In this document: in pieces, positions 1 through 12,896 of the stretch
How positions within the stretch are numbered: the stretch's first letter is position 1
How the letters are laid out: each line of letters begins with the position of its first letter
Source of the DNA: Trichoplusia ni
Lineage: Eukaryota; Arthropoda; Insecta; Lepidoptera; Noctuidae
Assembly: GCF_003590095.1 (NCBI RefSeq)
Contig: NC_039491.1
Coordinates: 10,416,001 to 10,480,000, forward strand
Direction: 5' to 3'
Length of the DNA: 64,000 bases
The notes under the pieces: generated by a model
Told to the model about the DNA's origin: nothing
What the model saw: only the letters and a program-made list of their open reading frames with translations
Databases searched by the model: none
Translations under genes and position numbers: made by a program

Positions 1-875
1 GATTGTACAGGAAATTATCTTGTTCTAGCATTAAATAATAGTTGGAATAATTTATGCTTAAATAAGTCTGCAGTAAAGACGAAGGATGAAGCTGCTTATT
101 TTTTTCTGTCTTCTTTGAAAAGTATTTTTTAGCTAGTTTTGTTTTAACTATTTCAGCATTACGTTTTATATTATACGCGAGTATTTTTGTCAAGAAGGTG
201 TGGGCAAATGAATCTCCAAAAATCCAATTCTAGAGTTTTGCGTCGCGTACCTACTACCAAAATCAGCTCTCGAAATACAAAGTTAGTAATATGATAAATA
301 ACACCAGCCTTTATACGTCACACTGCAAGGCACACGCCTCTTCTAATAAAGGAAAGGTTCGAGCATACTTCACATATTATATATGTGTATATATTTTGGT
401 TTACAACTATCGACTTATAATCACATCTCATCTGCAAATCATATTTCTGTATACAACAAGCAGTTTTCCTCTCTACCTACATGATTACATTTGGGTCTTC
501 ACAATCGACCTGACTTGCAAATCAAGCCGAGCCCCAATTTATTGGCTTTCCAACACTGTCCCACAGATTGGAACTAACTTTGTCCGCTGGATACAAAGTT
601 TGTTGCAACCGACGGCGTAGTTACTGACTGCAGAGTGTAGGAGAAAATAAATAGGGCTAAAATAAGGTTTGGAAACTGAAATAACAACTGCAAACTAAAA
701 CCTAAATGAATGCATTTTTGTTAAAGGTAACGAAAATGGGGTACGATATTTGGGTCTGTGATTTAAATGTCTGGGAGTACTGTAAGACATAAAGGTATAT
801 AAGGGGTAAACGAAATCATTTGTTCATCTGTATCTATATCTGTCACCGGGCTATAGGTATCGAATGAACCGTAGT
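1..875. other. AT-rich DNA, no gene seen
   Basis: No coding region with sensible codon use, splice sites or known motif is visible. The longest open frame (291-620, plus strand) has random-looking composition and no recognisable domain, so it is not called. Confidence 0.6.
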
Positions 876-1016
876 AGCTAGTTTAAATTTTCACTGAAGA
901 TGTATTTCTGTTGCTGCTCTAACAAAACCTACTAAAATGGAAAACCGACGTTGCAACGGCTGTATAGGTTATTATTTTTTTGTGTAATTTGTACGGAACC
1001 AGAAGCCAGTTTTATG
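876..1016. repeat. Decayed interspersed repeat, fragment 1
   Basis: A TTTTCACTGAAGATG block followed by CTGTTGCTGCTCTAACAAAA and then TGTACGGAACC recurs in changed form near 2180-2240. The combination of a 'TTCACAGATGATG' block, 'TGTTGCCGCT' and 'TACGGAACCCT' is a common interspersed pattern in lepidopteran genomes, recognised from memory. Element class is unknown and edges are approximate. Confidence 0.45.
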
Positions 1017-2175
1017 GGAAGTCTCTATTCAAGGCTTGCGTCATAAAGCTAACATACACCTACAAGTTTCTACATACAGTCATATCAAAATGGTCACCTT
1101 TATTGACTATATTTTTTTTGTGTTCTTAAGCGTATTTTTTATACTATGCATGAGTACAAAACTAACAATAAATTTACTACTTATCTTTATGTTAAAACAT
1201 CAAACGAAAAAACTCAATGCTCAACGTAATCTGTGTTAAATGAGTTTAAGTACCTACTATTTATAAATCCTACGTCATCATCTCATCACCAGAGCCTAAA
1301 AAATACTTTTTTCTACAGCTACGCAATAAGGTATTCGGCAAGCCAACTGTTTAGTCGTCAGAGAGTAAACATAAAATGATGGGATACAGTGATTTAAAAT
1401 CTTTTGTGACGTCACTTACCAGTACGCTTTTTACTAACAAGTGATGTTTTTGGTAACTACTACCGAACTTATGTGTTTTTATCTTCCTTATATTTTATCA
1501 GAATTATCAGAAAATTACATATTAAAACAGTTGCTGGAATTTAGACCTGCAACTATGTGCATAATAATTCAATCTTTGAAACCCTAGTGCACATAAATAC
1601 TTAGACCTTTGTTTAGTCCTAGCTACTGCATTAGGTTAAGTAACCTGTGATGGTAGATTAGTGTAATAATTAAATAAATTAATAATGTTACACAATTTGT
1701 TATAATATCCTATTAGAACAAATCGTCGTTTGCTGTCTTTCATGTTTTAGCAGTCATACCCAAAGTTACAGCAGGCATGCAATATGACAATAGACTGCAC
1801 AGTAATTATAACAAATCGTTGTCTATCTTTGACGTTTTTGTGATACCAAAAGTCATAGCAAGCGTGCATAATGATGTCACTAATCATAGTACATGCTCAA
1901 GGTTGGGCGAAGTTTACAACCTTGGAGGTTTAATGGAAACCGTTTTATAATCGTAACTTCGAAGATTAACGTATTTACTTATGTAATGTACAGTCAGCTT
2001 TAGCTGTCGATGAATATGTGGTATTTAGGAACTGTCAAATTTATGGTTTCGTTACCCTAAGGGTAAAAATCTGACCCCATTGCTAAGAGCCTGAGAGCCC
2101 GAGACTAGCTTAGTAAGAGGTCTGTATATCGGTCTGTCTATAACTAGGGTGTATTTAAATAACTGTGAAAGCTAG
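1017..2175. other. AT-rich DNA, no gene seen
   Basis: No supported gene. The two stretches near 1720-1760 and 1805-1870 share 'AACAAATCG' and 'CATACCCAAAG/ATACCAAAAG' followed by 'GCATGCAATA/GCGTGCATAA', which suggests a decayed local duplication of about 90 bp. Confidence 0.5.
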
Positions 2176-2260
2176 ATAATAGCTAGCTAGAAATTTTCAC
2201 AGATGATGCGTACTGTTGCCGCTCTAACAAAAAATAATGAAAATGAAAATCGAGATAAAG
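2176..2260. repeat. Decayed interspersed repeat, fragment 2
   Basis: Second copy of the block seen at 876-1016: TTTTCACAGATGATG, then CTGTTGCCGCTCTAACAAAA. The two copies are in the same orientation and differ at several positions. Confidence 0.45.
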
Positions 2261-2767
2261 GAACCGTTGATAGAGTCTTCAAAATGATGGAAGAACAATT
2301 GTTTTTGTCTGTCACTGTCGTTAGCCATACTTGCATTTAAAAAACTCATGTCAACAAAAATCAAATATATAAGACCAAATTGATTGATCAAAGATTAAAC
2401 ACATCTAACAATAACCTAACTAATATAACCTCCATGAAAATCAAACTAAACCCATTCACATTCGCACAATTCCGGCTAAATACAATATGGGACACGATAA
2501 TAGTCTCTATTGTGAATGGAATTCATTACAATAGGTTTGAAAACTAATTCAAATACTCTGTTACTGTATAAACACACGTAGATGTGACGTCATCATGATT
2601 CATAAAGGAAAACGATACTAAAATCGTAATGAGTACGTAGGACATTTGAATGTGTGGAGACAGATTATAACGAGATGTAAGAATCGTTATTGTAATATTA
2701 AATAAATATTTTTCTTTCGTTTGCGTACAGATGATTATCATGCAAGCTAAGAAGTGAGGAAAATCGG
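2261..2767. other. AT-rich DNA, no gene seen
   Basis: Nothing recognisable. The open frame on the minus strand at 2544-2741 lacks coding character. Confidence 0.5.
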
Positions 2768-3262
2768 TTGGTATTTGGTTGGCGTTGTTCAGGTTTTCAG
2801 GTGCGATGCTTACTGGACATGCTCAATTTGTTTGGGGTATTGAGTCAGACCTACGGCTGTGAAACCTGGTCAACAACACTCCACCACAGAGAAAGGCTAT
2901 CAAAATGCCAACGTGCCATGGAAAGAAGTATGCTAGGATTAAAAATCAAAGACAGAGTCAGGAACGTAGATATAAGAACAAGAACTAAACTAACAGACAT
3001 CCTTACTCGGATAGATTACCAGAAATGGAGATGGGCTGGACATTTGCTACGTCACCCCATTAACAAATGGAGCAAGCAAGTAACCATTTGGCAGCCACGA
3101 GACGGCAAGAGAAGTAGGGGTCGTCCAGTCAGGAGATGGGAAGATGACCTCACACAGACAGCTGGACCACTCTGGATGAGAGTAGCAAGAGACAGGGTTC
3201 ACTGGAAGGAATTGGAGGAGGCCTATGCCAAAAGGCACACCGAACTTAGGGACTTTTTGTAA
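2768..3262 (+). pseudogene. Reverse transcriptase C-terminal remnant
   Basis: The 164-residue open frame carries the conserved tail of insect endonuclease-reverse transcriptases: YGCETWS near residue 29, the RxxxRTKLTDI helix near residue 70, WRWAGHLLR near residue 87, and RGRPVRRWEDD near residue 118. Proteins of this tail are often annotated as 'craniofacial development protein 2-like' or RTE/R-type RT in insects. The frame is open only because the fragment is fairly young. It has no start of its own, no FxDD active site and no endonuclease, so it cannot be functional alone. Clade assignment is uncertain. Confidence 0.8.
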
Positions 3263-3297
3263 TCCTATGTTTTGGAATAAAAGGCTATTATTATTAT
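2768..3297 (+). mobile_element. 3' end of a non-LTR retrotransposon, dead fragment
   Basis: This 5'-truncated fragment holds the C-terminal part of an endonuclease/reverse-transcriptase polyprotein (2768-3262), a short 3' end with AATAAA, and a terminal (ATT)n run at about 3284-3297. Such a tail is typical of several insect non-LTR elements. The endonuclease and the catalytic reverse-transcriptase motifs are absent. No target duplication was identified. Confidence 0.75.
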
Positions 3298-5163
3298 TGA
3301 GTCAGACAAACAGAATGACAGACATTTCACGAAATGAGATTTTTACGAAATATTCTTGACTTTTTCGTTTTATCACATAATTAAAAGTATGGAATATTTA
3401 AAGAACTTAAGACGATCAAATGTATTGTAGTGGAGTTTGTAACATCACTTGCTACTAAAATTCGTACTAGTAAGTGACGTCACACAAGATTTTAAAGCAC
3501 TGCATCGCGAGTTTTTATTCACGAGATAAACAAAAATATAGGTAGGTATCCAATATTTTTTGGAAATCTGTCTGACAGATTTTGAATAAACTGTTTTTTT
3601 TTTACAAAATTACCTATTACGATATAACGGTTGTCGGTACCATGCCTGGGTCAATGTCAAAACCCCTGTTTACGTAGACATCGTAAATTTGATCGTGAAC
3701 CGACGAAAAAGTCACGAAAATGCAGTTTATTATCCTTTTATTTGGCGAGACATGAGGTTAATAACTTAGTAGGTACTGTACAGGTGAACTGCAAAAGCAT
3801 CATAAATTTATTACAACTTTGACTGTGTGCATATGACTTGAATGTTTGTGAAACCTCCCGATAAACAAGGATTGAGAGACGTTCAAAAAGGTTCAAATGT
3901 ATTTTGTGTTATTTACTTTTCAATTACAATTAAATCAACGTGAATAATATGACCAGCTTGTAGGCAAGTAACTTCCCATATGGGAACCGTTGGGTCATTG
4001 GTCACAATTATTTGGAAACCCGGTTTCTATTCGATGTTTATCTGCATCGTTTGACAGTAGTGTTATAAATTTAGTAGTAATTTCTCGATTTTCTCATATT
4101 AAAGACACAATGGTGTGAACATTGCAATGATCTTAAAATTACTTCAAAAGTTGGCCATGTCTACTAATAAGAAAAGTAGAAATGCTCACAATACTTTTAA
4201 ATTACCACAGCAAAAATTAATGCATCATACTTCAATGTTAAAACCTTATTTCTAAGGGCAACACAGAGTTATGCTTCTAAACAAACTTGTTTAAGTTAAT
4301 TTAAAATGTAAGCACACCTTTGTTTGGTAACTAACCTGAGGAGGTTGGTTTAGAGGAGGTTACTTAACTTTTACTGTTGAAACGTGTTGTTAACTGTAAG
4401 TGAGCTGACGACACAGGTCAATATGTTCAAGAAATAGTTGTTTAACAGTTAAGATGCTATCTTATGAGCTGAACAAAGGATGTTTTCTCTTAACCGTAAT
4501 GAAAACTCTGGCTCTAAGTCGGCTCTTTAGTGTTTTGACGTCATATGTGGTAATTTTTTTGGGGTTTCTGACAGGTGCATCGTTGTCTGTCTGCCTATTT
4601 GATTTTAAAATAAAAATCGCAGCTAAACAAAGATTATTGCAGTCATAAATGTTGAATCTTAACTATCAAACCGGAGTACTAACATTGCCATCTAAAATCG
4701 CTAATTCGCAGCAAGCAAGCATGGTGATCAATGCAAACCTTCGAAGAACGATACGAATAGGCAAGTACTCAGAATTGTCACTCTACATTATAATCTCAAT
4801 ATTCGCAAACATGACCACAACAATATCGCCAATACAACCTCCAACAAATACACCAAACGTACAAAATCCAGGCTACACAGCTGAACAATTACACGAGAGA
4901 CTAATTACACGTATTTTCATGCGGCGTTATTGAACTATTAATCTGATATAGCGACTCCACGTCAATACACTTGGCCGGCTTCCGACACGGCCAGGAGAAG
5001 CCCTGCCGGATTTGTGCCTATCCTATTTCTAGTTTTATAACGTTTGTTGTCTATTATTAAGTAGATTTTAAGATTAACTTGTGGTAATGTTCTTATGAAG
5101 GTTGTTTCCAAGGTTAGGAATGAGTTCTTAAATATTTTGGTACGATTGTTGCAGATTTTGAAA
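3298..5163. other. AT-rich DNA, no gene seen
   Basis: No supported gene. Two open frames at 4454-4648 and 4649-4933 abut on the plus strand but show no motif or coding composition. A short 'CTTGGCCGGCTTCCGACACGG' type patch near 4970 resembles the end of a common lepidopteran repeat. Confidence 0.5.
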
Positions 5164-5175
5164 CTAGATGGCGCT
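5164..5175 (+). promoter_or_regulatory. CTCF-like motif CTAGATGGCGCT
   Basis: The 12-mer matches the core of the CTCF consensus (YAGRKGGCRS), which is known from vertebrates and flies. AGATGGCGCTCTAC here is identical over 14 bases to one arm of the palindromic repeat at 38046-38105, so the site may be a decayed half of that repeat. Binding is inferred only. Confidence 0.3.
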
Positions 5176-5339
5176 CTACTGGGTGAAGAACGGAAAAATG
5201 GAACGAGTCGGTAGTTGGCTTTGGAGTCAAGATCCCATCTTTCAAGGATTATTGCATCTTTTTTAACAGTATTGGTGTGAATTTTACTTGAAATTATTGA
5301 AATTACCAGTGAAAATTTCAATAGTTTGGCTAACACGGT

Positions 5340-5404
5340 TCGTGAGGTAACAGACTGACGGACAGACAGTGCGTTTTATACCTTTAACGGGCACGGAACC
5401 CTAG
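5340..5404. repeat. Decayed interspersed repeat, 'cggacagacag...ggaaccct' end
   Basis: GACTGACGGACAGACAGTGCG followed about 35 bases later by GGGCACGGAACCCTAGAAAT is a familiar interspersed lepidopteran motif. A related copy lies at 5975-6055 (GATAGACAGCGGAG ... GGATACGGAACCCTT). Confidence 0.5.
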
Positions 5405-5715
5405 AAATGATTAATCATCATTCAAAACATCAAAAAGGTGTCAAAAGAATAAACAATAACACCTCTACCTCCAACACAGCTGTTGAATAATTCAATACAA
5501 CGACTTCACATGAAAATTATGAGAAATGTTTGATATCGCACCATGAACACATGTGACCAACGAAACGGATCCACACGTAACGGTTACAAAGCGGTGCAGT
5601 TCACGGGCCAACGGCTCGGCAAAGAATGGCCTGCACTAATTCAATGGCCTGGCACTGTACTGGCTACAATACAACTTACTGTAAAAATTATACAAAATAT
5701 TTTTACAGTGAGATT

Positions 5716-5770
5716 GGAACTGGCAGCCGACTCCAATATAGTTGGGAAAAGGCTAGGCCGATGATGTTTT
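5716..5770 (+). repeat. 3' end fragment of the 5S-like SINE family
   Basis: GGCAGCCGACTCCAATATAG followed by TTGGGAAAAGGCTAGGCCGA matches the 3' end of the element whose copy at 36560-36876 ends in AAGCCGAACCGAACC...CACATAGTCGGGAAAA. Only the 3' end is preserved here. Confidence 0.5.
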
Positions 5771-5974
5771 TTTACAATGCGATTGCCAAGTGGAAGAGTA
5801 GGGTTTAGTGTATTTATTTATTAAGCAGAGCTGTTGGAATTATAGAAGAGAGATGGCGAATAAATATTTATGCTTGTTGCTCAACCTTGAATTCAAATTT
5901 CATTTGCAACAGAAAACATCATCAGAATATTTATGTTGTCTTGCTATCACGGTTCATAAGATACAACCTCGCGA

Positions 5975-6055
5975 CGTACCGCAGTCGGATAGACAGCGGA
6001 GCTTCAGTAATATAGGTCTTTTACTCTTGGATACGGAACCCTTTAACAAGTGATG
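5975..6055. repeat. Decayed interspersed repeat fragment
   Basis: Carries GATAGACAGCGGAGC, a TAATATAGGTCTTTTACTC block and GGATACGGAACCCTT, in the same order as the fragment at 5340-5404. No coding capacity. Confidence 0.5.
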
Positions 6056-7356
6056 TTAAAAAAAGGGAAAAGTTTTGGCACTTTCAAAATTAATTTATCG
6101 ACTATTGTTGCTATCTGTACTGTGAGAGTATCATGGTTGGAAAAAGATTAAACTAAAGAATTTATGCATAGTTAAAATCAAATACAATGCATTGTTTTAT
6201 ATACAATCGTGAGTTTATGTTTAGAGGAATTTCAAACCAACAGTAATGTAAAAAGACTAGATAAATAAAGACAAATAAGTGACGTGAGGCGTGTACCAGA
6301 AGATATTTTTTTATAAGACAAATATCGTTCAAGTTATACATTGCTGGCAATGTTGCACGACATTAGTTGATATCGCTACGCGGCTCCGCAATGCTTTCGT
6401 CTCGCAGTTAAATGTCGCAGGTATTACTGATAAAATTATGTCAAAGTGAACATAAATATTCTAAATGCACAGAACTTCGACAGTTCGCTGATAAGCGAAG
6501 GAACTGTTTGTGTAGAAGGATGTAAATAAGTAATAGGAAAGTACCCAAATAGAAATAAGAATTTTGTTAAATGAATGTTGCATATTTTACTTGTTTAAAG
6601 ACATTGCAAAAATTAACATTCTAATTGAAGTATATATTTTGTTCAAAATAAAAAAGTTTATCATGCGAATAAGCCTTAAATAAGAGTCGTTTTAAAATGA
6701 CTATGTTTTATAACACTCAGAAAAACCGTCAATAAACTCCATAGTTTACGTCGATTAAGGTTAAATATGTACATTGAATAAATGTAAGATTATTAAGTGC
6801 TGTTCTTATAAATGGTCATCTCTCTATCAAGCACAGTTCTGACGGCATCATTAAGATAATATGCCCATTACTCTACTTCCAACGCAAACGAATGGAATGA
6901 GCGATGTTCTTTTGTTTGGAACGTCGCAACTTCAAATGACTAGATAATAGATGATCAAGTGAGTCGGTCATACAATGCTATAGGTTCCATACAATCATAC
7001 AATAAAAAAAATTAAGAGTTTGGTGACCAATGACTATGTCAATGCTTAACCTTGCCTTTTTTACCGTCGTCTTTTATGAATTTGAATATCGTAAATGGAG
7101 ATAAAGGGATTTCCGGGAGCGACAAATCGATCTAGCTACCATTATTTTTTGCAAATCATATTCGAGTTTTCAATAATCAACTTTGTCGATTGTAAACTAT
7201 CATAAAATATATATTTTTGTAAAATTGTACAAGAAAAAGATTCCGAACAAAGTCAGCCAAGTTTTATAGAAGCCACGGAAATTATGATGCTACATATCCT
7301 CTACTTTAAAAGCACGATGCTTTCATGGAAGAAGTCTGTCTCTAGATTTATGCTAC
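6056..7356. other. AT-rich DNA, no gene seen
   Basis: No gene, RNA gene or clear repeat recognised. Confidence 0.5.
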
Positions 7357-7605
7357 TACTAGTTGTTGCCCGCGACTTCGGCGGCGTGGTTAGAAGATTA
7401 TGATTTATATCTGCCCTGTTTTTTCCACATTTTCCATTGTATCTTTGCTCCTATTAGTCGCAGCGTGATGGTTTATAGCCTTGAACCTTCCTCGATGAAT
7501 GGTCTATTCAACACAAAAATAATTTTTCAATTTGAACCAGTAGTTCCTGAGATTAGCGCGTTCAAACAAACAAACAAACTCTTCATATATTAGTATAGAT
7601 ATAGA
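7357..7605 (+). repeat. 'GTTGCCCGCGACTTCG' repeat, copy 1
   Basis: Begins CTAGTTGTTGCCCGCGACTT and ends with an AACAAACAAACAAACTCTTC run and TATATTAGTATAGAT. The body contains TCCATTGTATCTTTGCTCCT and ATTAGTCGCAGCGTGATGG. Three other copies of about 250-270 bp lie at 20863-21121, 47322-47592 and 47775-48031. It is non-coding. The class (SINE-like or Helitron-like) is not settled from sequence alone. Confidence 0.8.
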
Positions 7606-8951
7606 TTTAATGTTTTACAACCAACCTTAGTGTTAAATATTTTTATACCAAAACAAACTTTACTGCTTTGAAACAAAGACGACTATGGCATATTTTTGTT
7701 TATGTTGTGTGAAGTACGAGTATTATCCTCTCGTACTTGGCTAATAAAGATAGTGCAACGTCTATAATTGTTAAACATTGAGGTACTTCGTTAACGTGAC
7801 TGTGTTTGTTACCATTAATACTAGTTTCACCTTATTAATTGATAACCAAAGACTTGGTATTTGTATACCAAGGCTTATCACCAAAAATATTATAAACTAT
7901 CTGATTCGATAAACCTCATTCTAATAGACTGATTTCTGAGTTTAAATGGGTTTAAATCATTTAGATGGATCATTTAGTGACATAAGTAGACACGTACAGC
8001 AGAAATATACATGTAAATAGTGTAATCATTCGTCTTTTATTTGAATTAATATATGCCTATACCTATTTCATTATACTACTAAGGTTTCTGAATTGCAAGA
8101 TTCGAAATCCGGTAGAGAAAACTATAGTACCGAATGACGTCTATACATAAACAAAATTAATAGATTATACAAGCAGTAATCTAGCAAACGAGCATCTAAT
8201 TATGCAGCACGTACATTGACCCAAATGCGAACGTACGAAAATTGCCACCGCGTCCATACTGAGTAATGGACATCAATATTCAAGAGATGATCAGATAGTT
8301 GGCCGGTAATGCGACACACGTAGATAATTGGCGACAGGGTACGTGCGCCAGGCTCGTCGCTGTGTTACTATGACTTGGATGTTTAGATAAATATAATCGA
8401 CTTTGGTGATGGTAGAGTTGAGTCTATTGAAGAGAGCGTTTATAAAGCAGGCGTGATTTTGATTGGTGGTCGACTAAAATTTACTGATATTATGCGTTCC
8501 TCTGCTGAGCGTAATGTGGTGAGGTATCTTTCCATATTAAGAAGGTTTGAGCATTAATCGTCTTATTATTTAGGCAAAAATGTATCACTGAATCTGAAAT
8601 AGTAACATAATGTAGAGTTCCTTTAACTAACACCTTTGTAGGACGTGACAGTTAACTATTTATGTAATAAAAATCTTTAAACATTTTGTAGACCTGACAT
8701 AAGTGTCTGGAAAATTACTTTAAAATGCTAGTTCTAAGAGGTTCTTTTTTTGTTTTAAGGTATTTATATTTAAAGGTTATCGTTTAGCAAAGATACGTGT
8801 GGCTTCAATGAAATACGTCAAATGTTTTTATGGGTATGACTCACGCCATAATGTGGTCGGTAGAATCGTACAGGGAAACCGAAATAAAAAACAGGTTTTT
8901 TAAACTTGAAAGGAAGTTATAAGTAAGTCATTGTGTTAGTGTTGTGTTTCA
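7606..8951. other. AT-rich DNA, no gene seen
   Basis: Nothing supported. A modestly GC-richer patch at 8200-8360 carries no open frame or motif that can be named. Confidence 0.5.
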
Positions 8952-9245
8952 AGAGCTCGTGGCTAAGCTACGAATACACAAGTTGATCGATGGCAGGATA
9001 AGCTACGCTTGATGCGGTCGGTCCGTGGATGGGTGACCGTTATAACGAGTTCCTCCCTCTTTCTGAATATAAGTCATTTATACATCTTTGACAGTCGTTA
9101 CGGATGCTTGAAAGCTAGAAAGTCTGACAACCAGTCTGACTAAGAGGTATCGTGTTGCCCAGGTAACTGGGTTGACGGGGTCAGATAGGTAGTCGCTCCA
9201 GGAAAAGCACTAGTACTTAGCTGCATACGCTTAGAATGTAAGCAA
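8952..9245 (+). mobile_element. 5S-rRNA-like SINE, copy 1
   Basis: The first part contains GGTCGGTCCGTGGATGGGTG followed by ACCG, which closely resembles the internal control region of 5S rRNA genes (GGTTAGTACTTGGATGGGTGACCG). The following part (GAGTTCCTCC, GTCTGACAACCAGTCTGAC, GTCGCTCC) aligns with the copy at 36560-36876. That makes it a dispersed element with a 5S-like promoter, as in SINE3-type elements. Divergence between copies shows both are old. Confidence 0.7.
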
Positions 9246-12200
9246 CTGTTCCATAGAAGGTAAAACTAACTTCAGCTGTCAGCGTTATATCGAAACTATT
9301 TTAACAGTAAGTTTATTTAATTAAAAACACATTCAGATAAAATGTAATCTGTTTACTCGTTATCACCGCCCGATAACCGCGCCTCGCCGAATTAGTATCG
9401 TAATAAACAACAACTAGGTATAATATATTTTTTACGCAGGATTTAATGGTATTTTTAGCTTATAGAAATTAAAAAGTACGGCTTATGAACCTACGTTTTA
9501 ATTAAATTAATATTAGTTGTTTAACTTTTTTTCATCACTTTATTAATTTTAAAGGGCAGAGGTGTCCTGGTTCTGAGCAGTTAACACTTCCTTATCCGTT
9601 ATTTTAGCATATATTATATACTTTTATGGCGAAACGGCTGAAACGATTATGATAAAATTTGATATGGCATAAATTGAAAGTAAAGTCACAAGTACAGTCA
9701 GTTATGGTATTTGCTACGACTTGAGCGATGGCATAACTGTTTATGTTTACAGTAAAAAAGATTACTTTTAAGGTTCTATATCTAAGGAGTTAATAGGCTC
9801 CGTTGTCAGCACGTCTGTATCATCTCCTACACCGTGGCCAGATAGTTATCGTTTTAAGAGATGATGTATACTATTGCCAGCTAAACAAAAGCTGGTACCG
9901 TCAACAATTTTATAGGGAACCAATTCCTAAAGCAAAATATGATTTCCTATAGCCTGTCTGTACGAAACCCTCAGATAAAAATCTAAAAGAATTTTATTTT
10001 TAAAAGAAAATTATTCAAGTGGTTATCCATATAATGTAAGTTATTAATAAATTTACACACGTCTTTTTATTTTTCATTATGACGAGTAACATAAAAAACC
10101 TTCTTTTGTTTATTCTCCGAGGTAATGAAAAAATTTTCGCGCACTCTACTTTAAAATTTATGAGGAAGAGTTACAAATAATTACTGGTCACACAGCCTGC
10201 TTACCGAGTTCATATAATAAACGAATAAAAAATGTGAACCCAGTTTTTATTTGCGTATGAACTCATTGTCATATTTTAAGTAAAAATTACTGTGTTAAGT
10301 TATTGTAATTTTAAACGAGAGTCGAATTATATTAACTCTTTAACAGTTGCATCCGTTGCATGGCGTTGCGTATTTCTTCAATTCTGTTACTTTTCTTTTT
10401 TGTTTACACACCCATACGGGACTAGCAAACGAACAATGTTTTTTAAATACATCTAGCTGAGCGATGCGGGTATCTCTACAACTCTACAAAATCTCTGTAT
10501 TCTTTTTGCAAACTATCGAAAATGTTATATAAACATCTACATATAGTATAATCTAAAAACTAACAACTCAATATGTACAATAGTTTCCAAAGACAACACA
10601 AATAATTTTTCCCAATTTTTTTGGCCACGTATTAAAATTTTGTATTACAGAATCATATATTTTGAATAAAGAAATCCGTATCCATACCAGGTACCTAGAC
10701 GGTAAAATTATATGTAAATCAGTCGTTTAGAAATCCTAAAGAACATTTGACCCTGTGAATCGCATCTCACATTGCGCTTGCAAGCAAAAGTAAGTCGATC
10801 TTAGTAACAGGTTGGTAGGTACCTACCTAGGTAGGAGGTAGCAGGTAGTGGGTCGATAACCTACCGCAGGTCGAGCGCGACGCCGGCTTTTTATTAATTT
10901 AGGCGAGCCGGCTATATCTGTGGTACAACGGCTACATGAACATTATGTAATCAACAATATTTTAAAAGTTTTGTGGTTGAAAAAGCACGCGGCTTTTATT
11001 TTGAATTGTCAGTTTTCGATGTTTTGTTTTAACATTTTATTTATAGATCTTTAGCGGTATTGTTTTTATGTATTTTTAACTGTTGATTACTTGATTGGAT
11101 ATTTATATAATAAACAAAAATATATTATTTATTTTTAGTAAAAGATAATGAATTCTTTCGTCAGTTCACGTAATCGTATTAAACATAAAAACATTGCTCT
11201 ACCAATAACAAAACATTCAACAACTTATAGTGAAACAAGTTAGGAATGCATTTAGAATAAAGGTTGGGACTCGGCAACGGTGTCAGGGTCCTAAACCGGG
11301 CTTTTGACCGGCCACCACCAAACACAATAACGAAACAAAAGAAAAACGTTAGCGATGACTCGATATGAGCAAACTCTACATCAAGTATTGCTTGTTGTAT
11401 TTAATAGTTTATTGTTTTTAACAGATTCTTGTAAACTCCTTCTGCAGTAAGCATTTAATACTGGTTTCGCGGGATGTACCACGATCATTTAACTCATATG
11501 CACAAATGTTTAAAATTATTAGCGACTTCTTGCTCGCCTTCTACACAAAAGTGATATTTTTTTATTGCATATAAATAAGTCCAGAAATCGTTACTCTTTT
11601 TTGTGCAGTCAGGAAACAAGATTATGATTATACTCGCTATGCATCATAACCGATACTTAAATAAACAATTTTATGATTAAATATTTGACGTCAATAGAGT
11701 CGTAACTCGCTTCATAGCTTTATAATGCACGATACCAGCGGATGTAGAGTATTGTAGAGCCGAGCCATCGCGGGAAGTCACGAATTCAACGATCTCAAAT
11801 GACAGACGACGAAACATTAACAGAACTGTGGACAGTATAGTACCGACGAATCAAACCTTCAATCCTTGAACGCCGAGGTCACAGTTTATTGATACGATTG
11901 ATAAGCAAATATAAAACAAAGTTATAAAAACTCTACAAACTGTACTGAGTTTAATGGAATTGATACTTATATACCTGGAAGACTTCTTTTGCTATTTACA
12001 CAACATATCTATGCAATAATGTTGCAACAATCGTACAAAATCATTCAGTATACCATATCTTATTCTCTACCATTTAACATCCCAACCGGTTATTGCAACT
12101 TGTATCTTAGCTTACCATCAAAATTGAAATCCAGGGTGACAAAGTACACGGAACCTTGGAAACAAACAATATCACTGTCTCACTCACAGGGGAACAACTA

Positions 12201-12842
12201 AAGTTTATTGACACGCTTTTGTTTAAAACTGTATTAAACTATTACACACAGGTGACGCGACCGCTCGGTATGACCGACCAACAGTGACTGAGCCTAAGAT
12301 GTGTCGCGACTATAGCCTTCAAACTTTTATGTATTGAAAAATGCACTTTACAGCATGCTGTTTAAGTTATATTTCGTTTGTTTTACGTTTGTTGATTTTG
12401 TGTGGGTTGCTCATTGCAGTTTTGACATCAGTTTCAGGCACCCACGCGTCGTTTACATCTCTACTTGAATAACCTGTGTCCACCTAGACTTGTCATAGCA
12501 ATCTTTAGACGGACTTAAACCTCTATTTCGATGTATGGTGTAATGGAATATTTGCGTCATGTCTTGAACTTTGATATTTTGTTTTGAATTGAAAATCGCA
12601 AGTTTAGGAATCGTAATATCATTGGTCTAATGAATTTATTGTTGTATTTTTTCTTCTCCTTTCTCACGTGCCTTATCTTGAAATTAATTTATAAAACATA
12701 ACGTTTTTTTTTTGTTCTCAGAACAATAGCCATAAATTAGGATTATCTGGAAATGTTTTTTTTTTATATTTTACCTGTTTTTATTTATGGCTGATAAATA
12801 TCTAAAGAGGTAAAAAGGTTTTTTGCTTAAATATCCGCTGTC
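9246..12842. other. AT-rich DNA, no gene seen
   Basis: No supported gene across 3.6 kb. A decayed patch near 9625-9680 (ACGGCTGAAACGATTATGATAA) resembles a repeat also seen at 44383-44532. A GC-richer patch at 10800-10930 contains GGTAGGTACCTACCTAGGTA, a local palindrome, but no open frame. Confidence 0.5.
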
Positions 12843-12896
12843 ATCACCATTAATTAAGCAATTAATAATTAACCTATAATTATTAATTGTGGTGAT
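12843..12896. repeat. AT-rich inverted repeat
   Basis: Arms ATCACCA (12843-12849) and CAATTAATAAT (12859-12869) are matched in reverse complement by ATTATTAATTG (12879-12889) and TGGTGAT (12890-12896). It could be the remnant of a palindromic transposon end; no copy was found elsewhere in the window. Confidence 0.5.

Noticed and set aside
8990..9045. Genuine 5S rRNA gene
   Set aside because: Only the internal control region matches; the rest of 5S is missing and the flanks align with another dispersed copy.
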